Shown: positions 1 through 6,480, counted from the first letter of the stretch. The stretch is DNA of 7,241 bases from CAKSQF01 sp051867915 (GCA_051867915.1 JBJDZJ010000164.1:1-7241), one strand, 5' to 3'. The notes: generated by a model from the sequence alone, not told the origin. Numbers and translations are program-made.

Positions 1-104
1 GGAAACTTCGGCGTTTGAGATGGTTCAGCGCAAGGGCACAGCGCTTGCGGTTGCCCTCGCAATACGGACAATATCTAAATAAACTTTCCCACGATCATAA
101 GGAA

Positions 105-126
105 CAATTTCTCTGACGAGAAATTG
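105..126. repeat. Hairpin H1 of the left repeat
   Basis: Perfect 9-bp stem (CAATTTCTC / GAGAAATTG) with loop TGAC. The counterpart at 7020-7041 in the right copy is identical, in a part of the element where other bases vary. Confidence 0.8.
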
Positions 127-144
127 GATTTTATCTTTTTTCCG

Positions 145-166
145 CCTTTCTTTACGAGAAGAAAGG
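145..166. repeat. Hairpin H2 of the left repeat, covarying with the right copy
   Basis: Stem CCTTTCTT / AAGAAAGG (8 bp) with loop TACGAG. The counterpart at 6980-7001 (read on -) is ACTTTCTCC / GGAGAAAGT with loop GCGT. The outermost pair changes from C-G to A-T and the eighth pair from T-A to C-G, so pairing is kept while both bases change. Confidence 0.75.
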
Positions 167-180
167 CTCCGAAAGACTCG

Positions 181-213
181 CTCAGGGGAAGAACTCAAAG
201 TTCTTCCCCTGAG
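181..213. repeat. Hairpin H3 of the left repeat (15-bp perfect stem)
   Basis: Arms CTCAGGGGAAGAACT and AGTTCTTCCCCTGAG pair perfectly around a 3-nt loop (CAA). The copy at 6933-6965 is identical, with TTG in the loop when read on +. It is the strongest structure of the element. No T-tract follows on either side, so it is not a standard intrinsic terminator. Confidence 0.85.
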
Positions 214-292
214 AACCCCCATCTCCTATGCGATCGGCGTTCCGCCTCCCATGACAGAGGTGAACTCTCTTTCCCCCACGCTCGGATTTGTC

Positions 293-333
293 CCCTCGGA
301 GTCTCCGGCTCGCCGAGCCTTCATCTCCGAAGG
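293..333. repeat. Nested hairpin of the left repeat unit
   Basis: Outer arms CCCTCGGAG (293-301) and CTCCGAAGG (325-333) enclose an inner inverted repeat, GGCTCG C CGAGCC (307-319), separated by 5-nt internal loops. The one imperfect outer pair (C295 with A331) would be a G-U pair in RNA made from the - strand. The same design recurs at 6701-6741 and 6813-6853. Confidence 0.7.
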
Positions 334-432
334 AGGTTTTTCCACAGGATGACGGAAGGAGTCGGATCACGGCGAAGCCGTCCCGACAGGCGACGGAAAC
401 TTCTTTGCATACAAATTTGTTTGAATTTCCTA

Positions 433-461
433 TTGACCTTTGAGCATTTATGTGATATAAT
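433..461 (+). promoter_or_regulatory. Sigma-A-type promoter of galE
   Basis: A -35 box TTGACC (433-438) and a perfect -10 box TATAAT (456-461) are separated by 17 nt. TGA directly before the -10 box gives an extended -10 element. The predicted transcription start is near 468, leaving a leader of about 50 nt before the galE ATG. The promoter lies about 40 bp downstream of the left repeat, so the repeat is not part of this transcript. Confidence 0.85.
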
Positions 462-519
462 AATCGAAAACTATGCGGTCGGATTTATGACCGGAAGGAA
501 CGGAAAGGCGGTAAATGAT

Positions 520-1527
520 ATGATTCTGGTAACAGGCGGAACGGGATTTATCGGATCCCATACGGTGGTCGAACTTCAGGCGGCAGGCTATGAAGTCGTG
601 ATTGTAGACAATCTGGTGAATTCCAAGATCACAACGCTGGATAAAATTGAAAAAATTTCGGGTATTCGCCCCAAATTCTACGAAAACGATGTCTGCGACA
701 GGGATGCGCTGGAGAAGATTTTCTCCGAAAACGACATTGATGCGGTCATCCACTTTGCGGGACTCAAGGCGGTGGGCGAGAGCGTCGCAAAGCCGCTGGA
801 GTATTACTCCAACAACCTGATCGGCACTCTGGTGCTTCTGGATGTCATGCGTGCCCACGGCTGTAAGCGGTTTGTCTTCTCCTCCTCCGCAACGGTCTAC
901 GGCATGAACAACATCGCCCCCTACACCGAGGATATGCCCACTTCTGCCACCAACCCCTACGGGCAGACCAAATTCATGCAGGAGATCATGCTGAAGGATC
1001 TCTGCCATGCAGACCCCGAGCTGTCGGTGGCACTGCTGCGCTACTTCAACCCCATCGGCGCCCATGAAAGCGGGCTTTTGGGCGAGGATCCCAACGGAAT
1101 TCCCAACAATCTGATGCCCTACATCTGCAAGGTTGCCGCAGGGAAGCTGCCCTGTCTGTCGGTCTTCGGTAACGATTACGACACCCCCGACGGAACCGGC
1201 GTCCGGGACTACATTCATGTGGTGGATCTTGCCAAGGGTCATCTGTCTGCGCTGAAATATCTGGAAGGACACAAGGGTGTTCTGACCGTCAATCTGGGCA
1301 CCGGCAAGGGGACCTCGGTTCTGGAGCTGGTTCATGCCTTTGAGAAGGCCAGCGGCGTGAAGGTCAACTATAAGATCACGGACCGCCGTCCCGGCGACAT
1401 TGCCACCTGCTTTGCATCCACGAAGAAGGCAGAAGAGCTTCTTCACTGGACTGCCGAGAAGGATGTGGACACCATGTGTGCCGACAGCTGGAACTTTATC
1501 GTGAAAAAACAGGCGGAGGACAACTGA
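520..1527 (+). CDS. galE: UDP-glucose 4-epimerase (GalE)
   Basis: 335 residues, close to the usual length of about 338. GalE interconverts UDP-glucose and UDP-galactose in the cytoplasm with bound NAD, supplying galactose donors for surface glycans and serving the Leloir pathway. It is an extended SDR protein: GGTGFIG (residues 6-12) is the NAD-binding glycine motif, DNL (30-32) lies at the end of strand beta-2, HFAGLKAVGES spans 77-87, and the catalytic residues are the last serine of SSS (S122), Y146 and K150 (YGQTK). GVRDYIHVVDLAKGH towards the C-terminus is also typical of GalE. I chose the ATG at 520 because it starts the Rossmann strand (MILVTGG) and has GGAAAGG (502-508) upstream. The frame is open to 124, but that part is repeat DNA upstream of the promoter. 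Only 91 nt without a clear terminator separate it from the sugar transferase, so co-transcription is likely. Confidence 0.96.
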   Translation: MILVTGGTGFIGSHTVVELQAAGYEVVIVDNLVNSKITTLDKIEKISGIRPKFYENDVCDRDALEKIFSENDIDAVIHFAGLKAVGESVAKPLEYYSNNLIGTLVLLDVMRAHGCKRFVFSSSATVYGMNNIAPYTEDMPTSATNPYGQTKFMQEIMLKDLCHADPELSVALLRYFNPIGAHESGLLGEDPNGIPNNLMPYICKVAAGKLPCLSVFGNDYDTPDGTGVRDYIHVVDLAKGHLSALKYLEGHKGVLTVNLGTGKGTSVLELVHAFEKASGVKVNYKITDRRPGDIATCFASTKKAEELLHWTAEKDVDTMCADSWNFIVKKQAEDN

Positions 1528-1618
1528 CGCTTCCGTGCTTCGGATCGGGCAAATGCGAACGGCATGAAGACCCTTTCCCAATCAACCACCGTTTTGCTAC
1601 CAAAGGCAGGTATGTCAA

Positions 1619-3136
1619 ATGCTTTCCAAATCCAAATTACAGGCTGTTTTTGTATCGCTGACCACACTGTTGTTTGTCGGCCTGAGTATTCTGGCGACAT
1701 TCGCCTTTCATGAGGCGATTTTCGGTCAGATCACGCCGGCGCTCACCCCGGGTGACTTTTCCCTTCTTGCGGCCATCTATATGATGGTCTACATTCTGGA
1801 CATCGCCCTGTTCTCGGGCAATCGGGACCTCCTGCAAAAGGGGATGTACCGTCTGCCTGCCGAGCGTCTGGCGGTGGGGACGATCATGCTGGTGATGTTC
1901 TCGGTGCTGGCGATTCTGACCAAAAGCCCCCTGGGACAGCAGAGACGGTTGCTCGGAAGCTGTTGTATCACCTATACGGTCTTTTCCTTTTTGGGACTGC
2001 TCCTGCTTCGTCCCATTCTGCGGGGATTGTACAAGACCCGTTTTTCGACTCTGACCGGCGTGATTACCGTCTCCGATCGGGCGCCGGAACTGATCGGAGC
2101 CCTGAAATCCCACTGGAACCGCAAGATTGTAGGCGTTGCACTGCTGGACAGCAGGCTCTCCTTCGCCCCTGTGGGAGCGGCTTCTGCAAAAGCCGCCGCA
2201 GAAGGCGGAGAATCGGCGGACGGCTCGGACGCCGGGGGGACAGATGCCGATGCGCAATTTGTGTCGGGCGTTCCCGTCAAGGCGGGATTTGAGACCTTTC
2301 TGGATTGGGTGCGAACCGAATCTCTGGACGAGGTCTATGTAGACATTCCCTATGACGACGGAATCACCCTGCGCCCCTATCTGGAGGAGATCCAGTCCAT
2401 GGGTACGGTGATTCATCTGAATGCCGCCATTGTGGAGAATCTGACGGCGGACGGCGTTCTGAACCTGAACCGTGAGTTCAAAACGCTGAACGGCAAGCCC
2501 CTTCTGACCTTCAGCTTAGCCCGTCACAACCCGTGGGCGCTGGCGGTCAAGCGGCTCATGGATATTGTCATCGGGCTGGTCGGCTCCGTCCTGTCGGCAC
2601 CCATCATTCTGATCACGGCGATTCCGCTTTTGATCGAGTCTCCGGGTCCCCTGATTTTCAAACAGAAGAGAATGGGCAAGAACGGACGGGTCTTCAATGT
2701 ATACAAACTGCGCTCCATGTACAGGGATGCGGAGGAGCGCAAGGCGGCACTGATGGCACAAAACGAAATGAGCGGACATATGTTCAAGATGAAGGACGAT
2801 CCCCGGATTACAAAGGTGGGAAAATTCATCCGAAGAACCTCCATCGACGAGCTTCCCCAATTCTGGAACATTCTGAAGGGCGATATGTCCTTTGTGGGAA
2901 CCCGTCCGCCGACGCTGAAGGAATACGAGCAGTACAGTCCCCATCATAAGCGCAGACTTTCCATGAAGCCGGGACTGACCGGGATCTGGCAGGTCAGCGG
3001 CAGATCGGATATCACCGATTTTGAAGAGGTGGTCAAGCTGGACACCTGGTACATCGACAACTGGTCCCTGCTTCTGGACATAAAAATCATGTTCAAAACC
3101 GTATGGGTGGTGCTGACCCGCAAGGGATCGGAATAA
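1619..3136 (+). CDS. Polyprenyl-phosphate sugar-1-phosphate transferase (exopolysaccharide initiating, WcaJ/CpsE-like)
   Basis: 505 residues. Such enzymes transfer a sugar-1-phosphate from a UDP-sugar to undecaprenyl phosphate at the inner face of the membrane, the first step of exopolysaccharide or capsule repeat synthesis. Likely membrane helices lie at about 8-30, 47-66, 84-101 and 113-132. A degenerate Rossmann-like middle region follows (about 145-290, CoA_binding_3 type), and the catalytic bacterial sugar transferase domain fills 304-505. That domain has a membrane hairpin at 313-339, ESPGP (340-344), KQKRMG (348-353), YKLRSM (362-367), the catalytic Asp-Glu pair in SIDELPQ (D410, E411), GTRPP (427-431) and KPGLTGIWQVSGR (450-462). 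The ATG at 1619 has AAAGGCAGG (1602-1610) 8 nt upstream; the ATG at 1612 is out of frame. Residues 186-213 are an unusual Ala/Gly/Ser/Asp-rich insert. The sugar used cannot be told from sequence; galE upstream makes galactose plausible. Confidence 0.92.
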   Translation: MLSKSKLQAVFVSLTTLLFVGLSILATFAFHEAIFGQITPALTPGDFSLLAAIYMMVYILDIALFSGNRDLLQKGMYRLPAERLAVGTIMLVMFSVLAILTKSPLGQQRRLLGSCCITYTVFSFLGLLLLRPILRGLYKTRFSTLTGVITVSDRAPELIGALKSHWNRKIVGVALLDSRLSFAPVGAASAKAAAEGGESADGSDAGGTDADAQFVSGVPVKAGFETFLDWVRTESLDEVYVDIPYDDGITLRPYLEEIQSMGTVIHLNAAIVENLTADGVLNLNREFKTLNGKPLLTFSLARHNPWALAVKRLMDIVIGLVGSVLSAPIILITAIPLLIESPGPLIFKQKRMGKNGRVFNVYKLRSMYRDAEERKAALMAQNEMSGHMFKMKDDPRITKVGKFIRRTSIDELPQFWNILKGDMSFVGTRPPTLKEYEQYSPHHKRRLSMKPGLTGIWQVSGRSDITDFEEVVKLDTWYIDNWSLLLDIKIMFKTVWVVLTRKGSE

Positions 3137-3152
3137 AATGACAGAGTCGAAT

Positions 3153-3197
3153 CCGGGGGAGGCTTTTTCGAAAAAGCCTCCCCCGGTTCCTTTTCCT
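3153..3197 (+). terminator. Rho-independent terminator of the galE/sugar transferase unit
   Basis: A perfect 17-bp inverted repeat (3153-3186) begins CCGGGGGAGGC and is centred on TTCGAA. It starts 16 nt after the sugar transferase stop and is followed by a pyrimidine-rich tail (TTCCTTTTCCT, 3187-3197). It separates the polysaccharide genes from the lipoprotein genes. The remaining leader, 3198-3340, holds no gene. A weak -10-like TATAAC (3287-3292) lacks a good -35 box. Confidence 0.85.
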
Positions 3198-3340
3198 ATA
3201 AACCGATGCAATGGCGTCAACCTGCCGACATCGGAAATTTTGAAAATTGTTTCGGAAAACGGGAAGGAATTTTAACTTCTGAATTGTATAACAGATAGAA
3301 CCCAATAAAAATAAACCGACCAAAAGAAAGGAAGATCCCC

Positions 3341-3961
3341 ATGAAACGACCAATTGCTTTGCTGACCGCCCTGCTGCTGATACTGCCCATGACCGCCTGC
3401 GATCCGGATCTGCCTGCCCCGGAAAAGCCCGTGATCTACCTCTATCCCGAGTCCGAGACCGAGGTTTCGGTGAAGCTGGAGTTTGACGGGAAACTGCTGA
3501 CGACCGATCCCGATTACGGTGAGGGCTGGACGGTGACGGCTTCCCCCGACGGAACGCTGACCGCAGCCGACGGGAAGACCTATCCCTACCTGTTCTGGGA
3601 GGGTCAGATGCGGGAAGGACTTGCCCTGACCGAAGGGTTCTGCGTTCCCGGCGCCGAAACTGAGGAATTTTTGCGGGAAATGCTCCCCAAATTGGGGCTG
3701 ATTCCTGCCGAATACGAGGAATTCATCGAATACTGGCTTCCCCGGATGGAGGGGAACGCCTACAATCTCATCCGCTTCTGCGGGGAGGATTACACCGATC
3801 GGGCAAAGCTGACCGTGTCGCCTCAGCCCGACAGCGTGATCCGGGTGTTCATGGCATACCGTGGCAGTGACGGGTTCGTGGACATCCCCGCCCAGATCAT
3901 CGAGACCCCCGCCCGTGAAGGCTTCGTGCTGGTGGAGTGGGGCGGATGCGAGCTTGGATAA
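3341..3961 (+). CDS. Putative lipoprotein with duplicated conserved domain (copy 1)
   Basis: 206 residues of unknown function. The N-terminus is a lipoprotein signal: K2/R3, a hydrophobic core to about 16, and lipobox MTAC with C20 as the acylated cysteine, so the mature protein should be anchored to the outer face of the membrane. The mature part is almost entirely one domain (25-205) starting PAPEKPVIYLYP, with YGEGWTVTASPDGTL, YPYLFWEGQ, EYWLPRMEGNAYNL, VSPQPDSVIRVFMA and a C-terminal VEWGGCEL. I recognise the type as a conserved uncharacterised secreted domain but cannot name it or give an activity. AAAGGA (3327-3332) sits 8 nt before the ATG. Only 21 nt separate its stop from the next gene, which repeats the domain, so the two are probably one operon born by tandem duplication. 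Confidence 0.88.
   Translation: MKRPIALLTALLLILPMTACDPDLPAPEKPVIYLYPESETEVSVKLEFDGKLLTTDPDYGEGWTVTASPDGTLTAADGKTYPYLFWEGQMREGLALTEGFCVPGAETEEFLREMLPKLGLIPAEYEEFIEYWLPRMEGNAYNLIRFCGEDYTDRAKLTVSPQPDSVIRVFMAYRGSDGFVDIPAQIIETPAREGFVLVEWGGCELG
3413..3955 (+). repeat. Tandem coding duplication, copy 1
   Basis: 543 bp that align without gaps to 4421-4963 (offset 1008) with 22 mismatches counted by eye, about 96% identity. Mismatches cluster at both ends. The 174 bp from 3667 to 3840 are identical to 4675-4848, including all third codon positions. Confidence 0.95.
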
Positions 3962-3982
3962 AAGGATGAAAGGATAATTGAT

Positions 3983-4981
3983 ATGAAAATGAGGACGAAA
4001 ATGGCGGCCCTTCTTCTGACGGCAATTCTGCCGCTGTCTGTGACCGCCTGCGACGAACCCGTCGGTGATCCAACCGCAACAGGCGGGCGGATCGGTTCTT
4101 CCACGGTCGGCACCGCCTCCCCGACAGCGCCCCTGACCGAATGTACCGAAACCCTTCTTCTCCATGTTCAATATGTAGGAGAGGACGGATTCATCGGCGA
4201 ATATGTTCGGGCTGACGGGGAAAGCATCGGCATTCTCGTGCTTTGCGATCCTTCCGACCTCTGTGTTTTCGATTCTGTCTATGTGGAAGCGGCGGAGTCG
4301 AAGATTCTGGAAGAAAGCGGGGAGCGTACTGCCGTTTCCGATTCTTCGGAAGAGCAGACGGTCGGATACAGCCGAGTCATCCGGGAGCCGGCTTCGGTTT
4401 GCTGCCTGCAACCGGATCCGCCTGCCCCGGAAAAGCCGGTGATCTACCTCTATCCTAAATCCCAGACCCAAGTCTCGGTGAAGCTGGAGTTTGACGGGAA
4501 ACTGCTGACGACCGATCCCGATTACGGCGAGGGCTGGACGGTGACGGCATCCCCCGACGGAACGCTGACTGCGGCCGACGGGAAGACCTATCCCTACCTG
4601 TTCTGGGAGGGTCAGATGCGGGAAGGGCTTGCCCTGACCGAAGGGTTCTGCGTCCCCGGCGCCGAAACTGAGGCATTTTTGCGGGAAATGCTCCCCAAAT
4701 TGGGGCTGATTCCTGCCGAATACGAGGAATTCATCGAATACTGGCTTCCCCGGATGGAGGGGAACGCCTACAATCTCATCCGCTTCTGCGGGGAGGATTA
4801 CACCGATCGGGCAAAGCTGACCGTGTCGCCTCAGCCCGACAGCGTGATTCGGGTGTTCATGGCATACCGTGGCAGTGACGAGTTCGCGGACATCCCTGCC
4901 CAGACCGTCGAGACCCCTGCCCGTGAAGGCTTCGTGCTGGTGGAGTGGGGCGGATGCGAGCTTTCAGAGTTAACGCCTTGA
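3983..4981 (+). CDS. Putative lipoprotein with extra N-terminal segment and duplicated domain (copy 2)
   Basis: 332 residues of unknown function. A signal peptide ends in lipobox VTAC, with C23 as the acylated cysteine. A Thr/Ser/Gly/Pro-rich linker (about 24-52), expected outside the cell, leads to a separate segment (about 53-142) predicted to be beta-rich (TETLLLHVQYVGEDGFIGEY..., then LCVFDSVYVEAAES). It contains cysteines at 54, 88, 94, 140 and 141 and is absent from the upstream paralogue. From 147 to 327 it carries the same PAPEKPVIYLYP domain as copy 1, with only a few substitutions (acidic residues near 156-161 become K/Q), and it ends with a different tail, SELTP. The N-terminal segment may be a small OB-like fold; that is a guess from pattern only. 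GAAAGGA (3968-3974) lies 8 nt before the ATG. An alternative ATG two codons later is less well spaced. Confidence 0.88.
   Translation: MKMRTKMAALLLTAILPLSVTACDEPVGDPTATGGRIGSSTVGTASPTAPLTECTETLLLHVQYVGEDGFIGEYVRADGESIGILVLCDPSDLCVFDSVYVEAAESKILEESGERTAVSDSSEEQTVGYSRVIREPASVCCLQPDPPAPEKPVIYLYPKSQTQVSVKLEFDGKLLTTDPDYGEGWTVTASPDGTLTAADGKTYPYLFWEGQMREGLALTEGFCVPGAETEAFLREMLPKLGLIPAEYEEFIEYWLPRMEGNAYNLIRFCGEDYTDRAKLTVSPQPDSVIRVFMAYRGSDEFADIPAQTVETPAREGFVLVEWGGCELSELTP
4421..4963 (+). repeat. Tandem coding duplication, copy 2
   Basis: Partner of 3413-3955, collinear without indels. Similarity stops within a few bases upstream of the PAPEKP codons apart from a short GATCCG-like match, and stops before the last few codons downstream. 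The duplicated unit is therefore exactly the domain. Confidence 0.95.
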
Positions 4982-4994
4982 AGCAACAGAAAAA

Positions 4995-5030
4995 GACCGC
5001 CGGGTACCCGTTTTCGGGTAGCCGGCGGTC
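4995..5030 (-). terminator. Convergent intrinsic terminator
   Basis: Arms GACCGCCGG / CCGGCGGTC (9 bp), a single G-G mismatch, then TACCCG / CGGGTA around a TTTT loop. Read on -, the hairpin is followed by TTTTTCTGTTGCTT, a proper U-tract, so it best serves the membrane-protein gene at 5087-5524. Read on +, the following GGCATTGTTTG is poor, but the hairpin begins 13 nt after the stop of the second lipoprotein gene and may also end that transcript. Confidence 0.8.
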
Positions 5031-5086
5031 GGCATTGTTTGAGGGGCGCCTTCGGAGAGCGTCCTTTTTGCTTGACGGTGCCGTTT

Positions 5087-5524
5087 TTACGGAGATTCCT
5101 TTTGAGCGGTGCGACGGGCGTGGAGTCGGCGGCAAAGGAAGGCGATAAGGAGAGGGAAACACTGGATGATGAAAGAAAAGAGCCCTAAGAAAAGAAAACC
5201 GATGATATGAAATCCGGCGCAGAAACGCTCGCCGCAAGTGATCTCTCCGATGTATCCGACGGTCAGGCCCATCCCCAGACCCACCGCCAGATGGGAAGTC
5301 CAACGGGTGTGCAGAAAGGGAAGAAGAACCAGCAGAATCAGGCAGGATATCCATATTATGACAGAGGCGGGGAGCGAAGACCATTTCCGGAACCGGTCTC
5401 CCATCGAATAGGGCAGGAACCATAGAATGTCATAGATCAGTACTTTCAGGCAGTCAAGACCAAAGGATGTTTCAGGTTTAAAAAAACCGGACAGAATCGG
5501 CAGAGCCTTTTTCTGTTTTTTCAT
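5087..5524 (-). CDS. Small multi-pass membrane protein of unknown function
   Basis: 145 residues, not recognised. The N-terminus is basic (MKKQKK). Likely membrane segments are about 53-71 (ASVIIWISCLILLVLLPFL), 77-97 (glycine-rich, GLGMGLTVGYIGE) and 104-131 (a long hydrophobic run through FLFLGLFSFIIQCFPLLIAF); a weaker hydrophobic stretch lies near 26-40. The C-terminus is basic and probably cytoplasmic (CRRLHARR). AAGGAG (5533-5538 on the complement) is 8 nt before the ATG, an excellent match that fixes the start. The absence of long competing frames, the hydrophobic pattern and the downstream terminator at 4995-5030 support a real gene. The ThuA-type gene lies 180 nt upstream on the same strand, so co-transcription is possible. 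Nothing visible indicates a substrate or partner. Confidence 0.78.
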   Translation of the reverse strand: MKKQKKALPILSGFFKPETSFGLDCLKVLIYDILWFLPYSMGDRFRKWSSLPASVIIWISCLILLVLLPFLHTRWTSHLAVGLGMGLTVGYIGEITCGERFCAGFHIIGFLFLGLFSFIIQCFPLLIAFLCRRLHARRTAQKESP

Positions 5525-5611
5525 CGTTCATTCTCCTTCCGCTCTCTTCTGTTTGCTTTTTGGCAGGGGCATCGCAAAGAGTCCTTTGTGACACCCCTTT
5601 CCCGATGTTTT

Positions 5612-5641
5612 ATGCTATTCTGACCTTACGGAATCTTTCAA
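5612..5641 (-). promoter_or_regulatory. Possible weak promoter for the membrane-protein gene
   Basis: On - a -35-like TTGAAA (5636-5641) and a -10-like TAGCAT (5612-5617) are 18 nt apart. Neither box is close to consensus. The 5525-5704 gap shows no clear terminator after the ThuA gene, only a short CTTTCC/GGAAAG hairpin near 5674-5691 without a T-tract, so read-through is an alternative. I see no gene in this gap. Confidence 0.3.
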
Positions 5642-5704
5642 AGTCGGCGGGACTGACTCTGATTGCGGCACGCCTTTCCTGCTTCGGAAAGAAAATCGGG
5701 TTGC

Positions 5705-6427
5705 TCAGCCCTCTCTCGGGGTGATTCTGGGAACCCAGGGGCAGATCAGCTCGGGAACCCGCAGATCGGGAACCGCCCACTTTACCGCATTGCGGATGAC
5801 GGTCTGAACCTCGGGCAGATAGTAGGTGGGATAGGTTTCGTGACCGGGCTGGAAGTAGAAGATTTTGCCGTATCCCCGCTTGTAGCAGACGCCCGAGCGG
5901 AAGACTTCGCCGCTGTCATACCAGCCGATGAAAAGAAGCTGATCGGGCTCGGGAATGCCGAAGGGCTCGGTGTACATCTCTTCGTGGGGAATCTCAATGT
6001 AGCGGTTCAGTCCCTTGCAGATGGGGTGAGAGGGGTCGCAGATCCACAGGCGGCAGAAGTCGCCGTCCTCACGCCAGTTGACATTGCAGGTGGTGCCCAT
6101 CAGCAGACGGAAGGGCTTGGAATGGTGTCCCGAATGAAGGGGGATGAAGCCCATGCCCTTGAGAACATGATCCCGTACCCGTTCGGCGACGGCGTCGGGA
6201 ACCAGGTGGTGCGCCATGTGTCCCCACCAGATCAGGACATCGGTGTCGGAGAGGACCTCTTCGGTCAGTCCGCACTCGGGGTCGTCCAGAGTGACGGTGC
6301 GAACGCTGATTTCGTCGGAGCGCAGAAAGTCGGCGATGGCATTGTGAATGCCGTTCGGATAGATCGCCTTGACCGCCTCGTCGGTTTTTTCGTGCCGGAA
6401 TTCGTTGTAAACGGTAACTTTTATCAT
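5705..6427 (-). CDS. ThuA-like protein (trehalose utilisation / class I glutamine amidotransferase-like fold)
   Basis: 240 residues, the usual size for a stand-alone ThuA domain. ThuA proteins share the flavodoxin-like fold of class I glutamine amidotransferases. Rhizobial ThuA acts in trehalose and disaccharide catabolism, but most homologues, probably including this one, have no proven reaction. Visible family features: VYNEFRHE (6-13), YPNGIHNAI (23-31), DVLIWWGHMAHH (63-74), FIPLHSGHHSKPF (94-106), EPFGIPEPDQLLFIGWY (154-170) and YFQPGHETYPTYY (191-203). No signal peptide, so cytoplasmic. The ATG at 6427 is chosen because it begins the first beta strand (MIKVTVYNEF) and has AAAGGCAGG (6436-6444 on the complement) 8 nt upstream, the same site type as the sugar transferase. 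The frame stays open to 6916 across repeat DNA, but the promoter at 6509-6537 lies inside that extension, so the longer frame is not the protein. Confidence 0.9.
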   Translation of the reverse strand: MIKVTVYNEFRHEKTDEAVKAIYPNGIHNAIADFLRSDEISVRTVTLDDPECGLTEEVLSDTDVLIWWGHMAHHLVPDAVAERVRDHVLKGMGFIPLHSGHHSKPFRLLMGTTCNVNWREDGDFCRLWICDPSHPICKGLNRYIEIPHEEMYTEPFGIPEPDQLLFIGWYDSGEVFRSGVCYKRGYGKIFYFQPGHETYPTYYLPEVQTVIRNAVKWAVPDLRVPELICPWVPRITPREG

Positions 6428-6480
6428 ACAATAAGCCTGCCTTTCCCGAAAAATGTCTGTCGGACAACGGTTTTTCAATT

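Larger units (their letters stand above)
1..396 (+). repeat. Left copy of a structured intergenic repeat element
   Basis: This stretch holds no convincing gene. Its reverse complement recurs at 6577-7119. Positions 181-375 align without gaps to 6965-6771 (coordinates sum to 7146) with nine differences, about 95% identity. Positions 105-180 align in the same register at lower identity, and positions 1-26 match 7119-7094 exactly. Between 27 and about 95 the copies diverge. Read towards galE, the order is: 26-nt head motif, hairpin 105-126, hairpin 145-166, long hairpin 181-213, a short GGCG-TTC-CGCC hairpin near 236-246, nested hairpin 293-333, hairpin near 337-354, and a tail around 379-396 (CCGACAGG...CGACGG) resembling the tail of the other copy. 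The head may continue left of the window. Long open frames exist on both strands, but neither shows clear protein-level conservation between copies, so I treat it as non-coding. Confidence 0.85.

Noticed and set aside
181..213. Intrinsic terminator at hairpin H3
   Set aside because: The stem is strong but no T-tract follows on either strand in either copy.
1..396. Insertion sequence or miniature transposon with terminal inverted repeats
   Set aside because: I see no inverted repeat joining the two ends of one element, no transposase, and no target duplication consistent in both copies.
448..1581. Long open frame on the - strand opposite galE (377 codons)
   Set aside because: It is fully antisense to a clear galE, its translation matches no family I know, and it arises from the codon bias of the real gene.
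1637..2416. Antisense frame within the sugar transferase gene (259 codons)
   Set aside because: Shadow frame: glutamine/histidine-rich, no domain, no ribosome binding site, opposite a well-supported gene.
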